Source: Panax quinquefolius
Taxonomy: Eukaryota; Streptophyta; Magnoliopsida; Apiales; Araliaceae
Assembly (NCBI GenBank): GCA_020205615.1
Contig: JAINUW010000512.1
Coordinates: 248,001-312,000 of the forward strand
Direction: 5' to 3'
DNA length: 64,000 nucleotides
The translations under genes were made by a program, and so were the position numbers. Below the pieces are notes generated by a model that was not told the origin of the DNA, ran no database searches, and worked only from the letters and a program-made list of their open reading frames with translations. This document shows, piece after piece, positions 57,501-64,000 of this stretch (position 1 is its first letter; each line of letters starts with the position of its first letter).

Positions 57501-60500
57501 TAAAAAGGAAGAAAATATTTTACAGTTCAGCTAAAATTTGATATTTATCCTCTTTACTGGTCTATCTTTTTATACGTCTTATTCTTATATTTCACTTGTT
57601 CTACCTTTGCACGATTATCAGTGGTCAAACTTGTTACGTGGCATTTTTGGTGAGACCAATCAGAGTGAGCTAGCAGCTTTCACCTCATATGCGTTGGCAT
57701 TCCCTGGCAACTTTCTAGCTCTTGTAGACACATATGATGTAAGTTAATTTTTTAACTATTTTCACAAATAAATCATTGGTGATGTACACCTTGTTTGCTA
57801 TCTGTTTTGATACTCGTTAAATGCTATATTTTACCTATTGTTTAGCATCTATTGGTTCATGTTGTCACTAAGACTGGGTGTTCATTATGATGGTTTATCA
57901 GAACCTTTTGAGTTAACCAAGTAATTTCTGTTTCTTGAACTATCTTAATGTATAATGAAATTGGTTGCACAAACTTGTGAATTCCTGATTGTAACTAGTT
58001 TTTCACCAATTTATAGATTCCAAGTTCACGTCCTCATCATATAGGTTATCGAGTGATTCCTTAAAATATCTGTTGCAAACAAGCTACTCTTTTAGATTAA
58101 TGGTTATAAGTCTGAGAAATATAGATTAAACTTAAACAAACCAAAGTAGTAGTTCAAGAACTTGGAGCCCTGATTATTTAGTTGATTTTTAATGGAAAAA
58201 ACTTATTTTTTTCATGTTTCTTTCTTGACTTGATACAGTTTTTGTCGATTTTTTGGCCTCTTCTACATACCGTTAGTTTACTTGTGCTATGACTTTCTAG
58301 TTTGTTCTTATTTTTTGCTTTCTTAATGAAAAGTTATTGGAAAGATCGAATTTCTGACTTTATCTTATAATGTTTCCATGTTGAGCGGCTGAATATCTGT
58401 TAATAAATAATAGCGTTTGCCAACATGTCCCATATTTTACCTTGCATTCCAAGCCAGATGTTATCTTATAGTTTGGTCAAATTATGGTCATGGTCAATTT
58501 TTATTTTGCATGAGGTCATGATCTCTTGTTTCGGTATAGTAGGTGCATTACTAATAAATAATTGAGTTTTGCTCACAGTAGTATTGCGTTCACTTTGCCA
58601 GGTTATGAGAAGTGGCATTCCTAATTTTTGTGCAGTTGCTCTAGCACTAAATGATTTGGGGTACGTCCAAAAAGTTTGTAGTATCGACATATTTACTTGA
58701 TTAAAATGTTAGTATATGTTTTCCGAATGTTATTTTGTTACTGACCTATTGTTTCCCGTCCAAAATTATTTTTATCACATTGTCCTCGGTTTATTCCTAC
58801 AAACTGTATTTTTCCCCTAAGCGATGGAAAGTCTCTCTTTATGTTGTTTATTGTTCATACCTCTCTTTCAGTTGCTGTACGTTCTATTCTTTATATTTTT
58901 GGGATCTTAATCATTTGATTTTTTGCTATGCATTTGTTTGATTTTATTTACATACCTTAGTGTTGAGTATGTGTTCTGTAGGTATAAAGCACTAGGCATT
59001 AGATTAGACTCAGGTGACCTTGCGTATCTGTCTTGTGAGGCCAGGAAGTTTTTCCTCTGTGTTGAGAAGGAATTTGGAGTATCTGGTTTTGGAAAGACGA
59101 ATATCACAGCTAGCAATGACCTTAATGAGGAAACACTAGATGCCTTGAACAAGCAGGTGACTACTTGTATCTATTTTTTTCTAAAATGTGATGATGAACT
59201 GTGGAAGAAGCATTTGAAGAAGCAAGTTCTTACTATGGAAGACGGAATTTGAATTTGTGTTTTTTATGACTTAATAATTGAGTGCCAATTAATTTTCCTG
59301 CCTCAGTTTATCAGTTGTCAACTATATTGCCTTTCTTTATCAATGCAGGGACATGAGGTTGATGCCTATGGAATTGGAACCTATTTGGTTACATGCTATG
59401 CTCAAGCAGCTCTAGGTTGTGTGTTCAAACTTGTTGAAATAAATAATCAGCCTCGCATTAAACTTTCTGAAGATGTCTCAAAGGTTTGACCATGCTAAGT
59501 AATATTTCTGCTGCATTTCGATCTTCATAAGAGAGGTTCTTTATATATGTATATATAAATTTTTAGGTCTCTATTCCATGTAAGAAACGATCTTACCGAT
59601 TGTATGGAAAGGAAGGTTACCCACTTGTAGACATAATGACGGGAGAAAATGAACCATCTCCGAAGGTATATTCATCATCATCATTTTGTTTTGATAAGTA
59701 AAGTTATTTCATAAACTTATGGGTGTTCCTAATAATAATCTCTTTTTGGTTTTCTTATCTTGAATCATTTGTTTTCCAATTTTTTTAATATGTGATTATA
59801 TGAGCTGTTTTCAATAAATTGAGCAAATCTGATAGCTCTTAATGCAAGAAATCAAGCATCCAATACCATACTTGTGTATTTCCCCTTTTTGTAAGGTTTT
59901 TGTGTGTTTATTTTGATTTTTCATTTTACAGTTGCAATATTTAGAACTGTCTAAAAGATTTGACAAAAAATATCTGATTTAAGATCTGCAATTGAGATGT
60001 AGTTTCTAATATTTCTTGAGAACTGCTTGAGTTTACTTGTCTTCAATTCTTCATTAAGAATTCTACTGATTGTTATATGACCAACCATATTCATGAATAA
60101 CTGTTATTTTTGCACTACTATATGACTCAGAAAGTAACAGGACAGGATGTGATCTGCTTACGTATTTGTTTTAACTTTTCAGTAAAGTGAGTTTTGTACA
60201 AGATATAGATCTTTTATTCTTTACTTGTTCATTGCTGAGAAGTAGTTTCTTGCATCACATTGTCTATACTTCTTGGCCTGGTTATGAAAAATGGAAAAGA
60301 CTGACAACAAAGAGCTTTCATTTACAAAATAAATGCAAAACTGTGAGAAAGTAGCCCTAACATTTATGTTGAGTTCTAAATTGTTTTCTCGAAGTCCAGA
60401 GGAGCAGTTGTTGCACATAGAGGAACATCAGAGGGAATTGAGCGCACCTAGTGCAACTAAACCAAAAGAATCAAGAAAAAAGGATGTTGGTAAAAATTAC

Positions 60501-62864
60501 TTGTCTTAAAGCTTAATCTGTAGAGACCTTTAAACATTTCAGGCTCTCACCTTACATTGTACTCCCTCTGTCCGGAAAACATTCTATTTTCTTTGTATTT
60601 CTCGAATAAAATGGTAGTATTATTTTAGCATGGGGGCGTATATGTTTATGAAAGTGTATAATCCCTTCCCCTTTTCCCTTTCAATTCATCTTTCTGACCC
60701 AAAAACAATGCTTAATAAAATGCTCCTTCTCTTGACTTCATTAAATATCTGTGAACTTCTTCAGATTATAGTCTGATTCTCGCTGGTTTAATGGCCAAAA
60801 CTAAAAGAATCTGATCTATCAAACATTTTTCTCGGTTGGTATAGCTGTCATTTTAAAGGAAGTCATAAGAGCAACTCTCTCTGAAAGTTGTATACAGTGG
60901 ATACTGGATAAGTACCATTTATTTCATGCTTGGTTCTTTCAGTAGGAAAAATGGGGATGAGGTTATCCTCTAATGGAATTTATGGGGTTATATCATATAT
61001 GTAGGATATGTGCATGATTAAATTTATACTCCAAATGTATAAAAAAACTGGTTTATATAGGTTGGAGAGGAGCTTTACATGGTGTGAACAGGGTGCTCCG
61101 GTAAAATAAGAACAGTCCCCCACATTCAAAGTTCAGCTCTGGCAGGATTTTCAGCTAATTTATTTGTTAATAAGATTATGTACTTTCAGTCTAATCCACT
61201 GTTCTAAAAGCATTAGGCAGGCCTAGGCGGGCGAAGGGAGTTTCGAGTGCCTAGGCAAGTGGGTCCTGGGTGGGAACTCCACGAGGTGTAATTTTTTTCT
61301 TTTTTTGTAGTGAAAATGTAGATGTAGAATTTAAAACATACCAAATTTTAACCACATGTAATATTATGTATAAACTTTCAGATGATTCCTTTAGCATAAT
61401 AACTACATAACCTGATAACAATTACTGGGTTCTAGTACATATCTAAATAAAAAACCCAAGAACCTTGATATAGGAGAGACGAGATAGCGGATCTGGCGAT
61501 AGCAACTAGCAGCTAGTGTTCCATGATGCAAAGAGCCGGAGAAACCTCTCTTCTTCATCTCACCCCTTTCTGGGTCACCTATAGAGTTTTATGGCGGTGG
61601 ATCTTGCTTATTTTTTAGAAGGTGAAACCAACGGGACTACGAAGGCATCTTAGTGATATATTCTTCTTTTTCTTCATCTCCAATTTCTTTTTATTCTTCC
61701 TTTTTTTATGGAATTATTGATGCTGAGTTGAGTCCAAGTCATGCAACTCGGACGAGTCATGGACAATTTTGAGTACTTAGATGCTTTCTGAAGCAATTTT
61801 GCAGTACGTGTGGCGGTGAAGGGGAATTCAACGCTTAGGCGGGTGCCTGTAGAGCGCTTTGCAGAATCTTATCTAAACTTTTCTCTTTCTTTTTTTTCCA
61901 GTAAGAGTTTAATGTTATAAAAGAATACCCCAATTTTTGTGCATGTTGGTATTGGTGTAAGGCATCTCCCTCTCTGATATGAATGACAGTAAGTGATTTA
62001 AGAGAAGTTTGAATACGTGTAACGTGATTGAAAATAACACACAAGGTTTATATGATTATAAGATTATAAAATTTTTACTGACCTTAATAAAAATGAATGA
62101 AATAAGGAGACTAAAATGTGTCTCACTCCTTCAGTATTTGTATAGTATAATTCGTAAATAAGTAGCTATAGAATATTCTTATGCCATATCTTACTCTATA
62201 AGTTTTAGTTCAGGTAGGGGAACGGATTCTGTGTCGTCACCCATTTAACGAATCCAAAAGAGCTTATGTGGTGCCGCAGCGTGTTGTGGAGCTTCTGAAG
62301 TGCTTTTGGCCTGGGAGCCCTGGTAAGAATTTAAGTATTTTAGAATGTGTAACTTGACCTCTGGAAACAATTATTACCCAATACTTACTTTAAGAACTTT
62401 TAAAACTTTGCTTTGATGAAGCAGAAAAAATTTGCTAAAATTTTTGAATGGCAAAAACAATCACCACAGAGTCTTATTAATCAGTATATATTATAGACTC
62501 ATTCATTTACAATGTCTGGACTTGGTTTTGCTCTTTGAAGATAAAGCAAGAGCAGAATTACTGCCCCTTAAGGAGATTAGGGACCGCTGCATCAACCAAC
62601 TGGAACAAATGCGTCCCGATCACATGAGGAGGTTGAACCCTACACCTTATAAGGTATAATAAACACATATTTTCACATGCATGACTAAGACTCGGAAACA
62701 ATAATTTTGTTACCAATAATAATAATAATAATAACAACTCTGTTATGACTTATGAGGATATTTGCTTGTTCCAATCATATGTGCAGGTTAGTGTAAGTAC
62801 AAAGTTGTACGACTTTATTCATTTTCTATGGCTCAATGAGGCACCTGTTGGGGAGTTGCAGTGA
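50209..62864 (+). CDS. NAPRT1: Nicotinate phosphoribosyltransferase
   Basis: Catalyses nicotinate + PRPP + ATP to nicotinate mononucleotide, the entry of the Preiss-Handler NAD salvage route (cytosol). Fifteen exons, all GT-AG: 50209-50366, 51126-51273, 52303-52422, 52569-52703, 52788-52849, 55447-55522, 56171-56272, 57622-57738, 58602-58660, 58982-59156, 59349-59483, 59567-59665, 62214-62322, 62541-62653, 62787-62864. Total 1686 nt, 561 aa, normal for plants. Key motifs: TDLYQFTM (31-38), GTHSHAF (222-228) with the His (226) that is phosphorylated in this family, RLDSGDL (333-339), [10 protein letters not shown] in exon 10, and GIGTYLVT (392-399) for the phosphoribosyl group. The C-terminus is APVGELQ. 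All phases agree and no stop interrupts. Introns 5 and 12 (2.6 and 2.5 kb) hold GTTCTAAAA-type elements. Confidence 0.97.
51510..51536. repeat. (AT)n microsatellite in NAPRT intron 2
   Basis: About 13 AT units within the intron between exons 2 and 3. Confidence 0.9.
53511..54424. mobile_element. GTTCTAAAA-ended element, copy 2 (NAPRT intron 5)
   Basis: Begins gttctaaaaatcggcc and ends cgccttttagaat. The GC-rich blocks at both ends are dominated by aagcgc/gcctaggc motifs, and the AT-rich core is collinear with copy 1 in TRAP-beta intron 1. It is longer than copy 1 because of an extra AT-rich segment (about 53960-54270). No coding capacity. Confidence 0.65.
60366..60509 (+). other. Unidentified 47-codon open segment in NAPRT intron 12
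   Basis: ATG at 60366 to TAA at 60507 gives a Glu/Gln/Lys-rich peptide ([17 protein letters not shown]...[12 protein letters not shown]). The codon content looks more like coding DNA than the surrounding intron. It has no splice sites joining it to NAPRT in phase and no family I recognise. It may be a captured exon or chance. Confidence 0.2.
61201..61865. mobile_element. GTTCTAAAA-type element, diverged copy 3 (NAPRT intron 12)
   Basis: Left end gttctaaaagcattaggcaggcctaggcgg. The right side has a GC-rich block (cgcttaggcgggtgcctgtagagcgcttt), but the terminal ttttagaac is not preserved. The core differs from copies 1 and 2, so either another subfamily or a heavily decayed copy. Confidence 0.4.
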
Positions 62865-63559
62865 GGATGTATATTTTACTGAAGGAAACATCATATACTA
62901 AATGAATGGTAATAAAAAAAGTAAACTGCAAGAAGGTTTTTCTCTATTTTTTTTTTTAAAAAAAAAATAGTAAGGATGAGTTCATATGTTTTAATTCATT
63001 TGTGTTTGTGAAATAAAATTCCATGGGTTACATTTTACTCCGGTGGACACTTGAAACTGCGTACTACGGATTACAGAATCTTGGCAGGTCAATGAATGAA
63101 GATTTTAAGTTTTGACAGAATATAAATTCTTGAGCAGACAGATTATTTTATACAACTGCCTTTCTTTTCCGTTTGAATGCCCTACACTGGAAGTATCATT
63201 ACTCCTAATTAGAATGTACATTATATATCTGGATATGAAAATTGAACACTAATTCCTTCTCTCTCTAATATTTTAATTCTGGACTAAAGATCTTCAGTTC
63301 ACCCAATATGCGTACCATCTACACACAATTTTCATTTATTCAAAATATTTTATCCATATTTAACCCATTTATTTATGACCCTGCCTTTAGTGAGTCAACC
63401 AATTAATGACTTTCGAGCGTTCTATCTTGCGGGTGTTTGTTTTGTTATCTTACAAAATTTGCCTTCACAAGGCTATCAACATGTTTCCATATTAGACTAT
63501 TAGTTATAATTTATAAGAAAGCTATATACTTGAAATCTTTAATGTTATGATATTATATC
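62865..63559. other. NAPRT 3'UTR and downstream intergenic DNA
   Basis: 3' flank of NAPRT. Candidate polyadenylation signals (for example aataaaa at 63013) are present but not unique. No further gene seen. Confidence 0.5.
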
Positions 63560-64000
63560 TGTTATAAGCAAGATCTTTTGTCGCGTCCCAATCACGTAAG
63601 ACGTCCTGATCCTGCGCAGAGATAGTAAACACAATCAACACTAAAAGCTTGACTTTGGACCGTCGGGGATAAACTTCGAGAGTGAGTCAAGATCACAGTC
63701 GTTATGAGGTTAACAATGGAGGATAAAATGTCTAGTGTTAGAGAGAGATTAGAATTGTGTGTTGTGTGTATGCGTATCTTTTCTTGGAGATTTCCTTCCT
63801 ATGATATAATACAAGACTTCGGTTTCTTGTGCCATCGACCCTCCCGACACTACCCAATCGCAGTAGCTTTCCGTTAATCCCATCCTTCATCCAATCATTG
63901 AATCAATCGTGTCAATCCTCATTAATGCCATGTAAGATATCATCCACCATATCTTTGTCATCATCAATGGCCAAAAGATGTAGATATTTAAATATCTGAT
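63560..64000 (-). mobile_element. Family B LTR, copy 3, cut by the window end
   Basis: Collinear with 30957-31395 in the same sense: caagatcttttgtcgcgtcccaatcacgtaagac, agtgagtcaagatcac and aacaatggaggataaaa-tgtctagtgttagaga are shared. Starts at a TGTTA motif (63560) and continues past the end of the window. Confidence 0.75.

Noticed and set aside
60550..60610. Stowaway-like end (tactccctctgtccgg)
   Set aside because: Only one end is present and no inverted partner was found, so no element was called.

Overview
This is a nuclear genome window from a flowering plant, almost certainly a eudicot. The basis is the intron-rich genes, the (TA)n and (CA)n microsatellites, the Ty1/copia and Ty3/gypsy LTR retrotransposons with very long LTRs, the Stowaway-type MITEs, and the plant protein families seen (GEM-like GRAM protein, CYSTM protein, CCT-domain protein, plant-type nicotinate phosphoribosyltransferase). 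The species is not identifiable from the sequence alone. There are no bacterial or organellar genes, CRISPR arrays, rRNAs or convincing tRNAs.

Five host genes can be assembled by hand. (1) A proline/tyrosine-rich CYSTM-tail protein on the minus strand (exons at 14502-14450, about 14284/14274-14020, and 7673-7619); its 6.3-kb second intron holds a 4.4-kb copia element. (2) A GEM-like GRAM-domain protein on the plus strand (16436-17397, three exons, 267 aa). (3) Translocon-associated protein subunit beta on the minus strand (21858-18044), with six exons including a 6-nt microexon, 193 aa. It converges on gene 2 with about 650 bp of shared 3' flank. (4) A short CCT-domain protein on the plus strand (29004-29817, two exons, apparent GC-AG intron). 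(5) Nicotinate phosphoribosyltransferase, the first enzyme of NAD salvage from nicotinate, on the plus strand (50209-62864, 15 exons, 561 aa). There is also a fragment of a CDK-like Ser/Thr kinase gene (about 23260-23060, minus strand).

Layout: 1-3.9 kb, a long gypsy-type LTR inserted into a decayed copia pol gene; 3.9-7.6 kb, an orphan CT-rich 5'UTR-like exon, small repeats and (TA)n tracts; 7.6-14.5 kb, the CYSTM gene with its copia insert; 14.6-16.4 kb, a small TIR element; 16.4-21.9 kb, the GEM-like and TRAP-beta genes; 22-28.9 kb, AT-rich intergenic DNA with a captured kinase fragment, MITEs and a G-rich tract; 29-29.8 kb, the CCT gene; 30.9-48.1 kb, a nested retrotransposon block; 48.1-50 kb, two related palindromic MITEs; 50.2-62.9 kb, NAPRT; 63.56-64 kb, the start of another LTR.

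The 30.9-48.1 kb block is the most structured part. Two pieces of one gypsy-like family ('B', short LTR TGTT...AACA, a tract of about 150-bp tandem repeats, and a coiled-coil reading frame antisense to the LTR orientation) face each other in inverted orientation. Between and inside them lie elements of a second gypsy family ('A', LTRs over 2.5 kb with minisatellites), including one solo LTR with a perfect 5-bp target duplication. The host genes are unrelated in function and do not form a cluster. I see no convincing undescribed biological system. The most informative points are the 6-nt microexon, the interrupted CYSTM gene with a frame/acceptor conflict, the GC-AG intron inside the CCT motif, the antisense coiled-coil frame of family B, and a GC-ended element family sitting in introns of two housekeeping genes.
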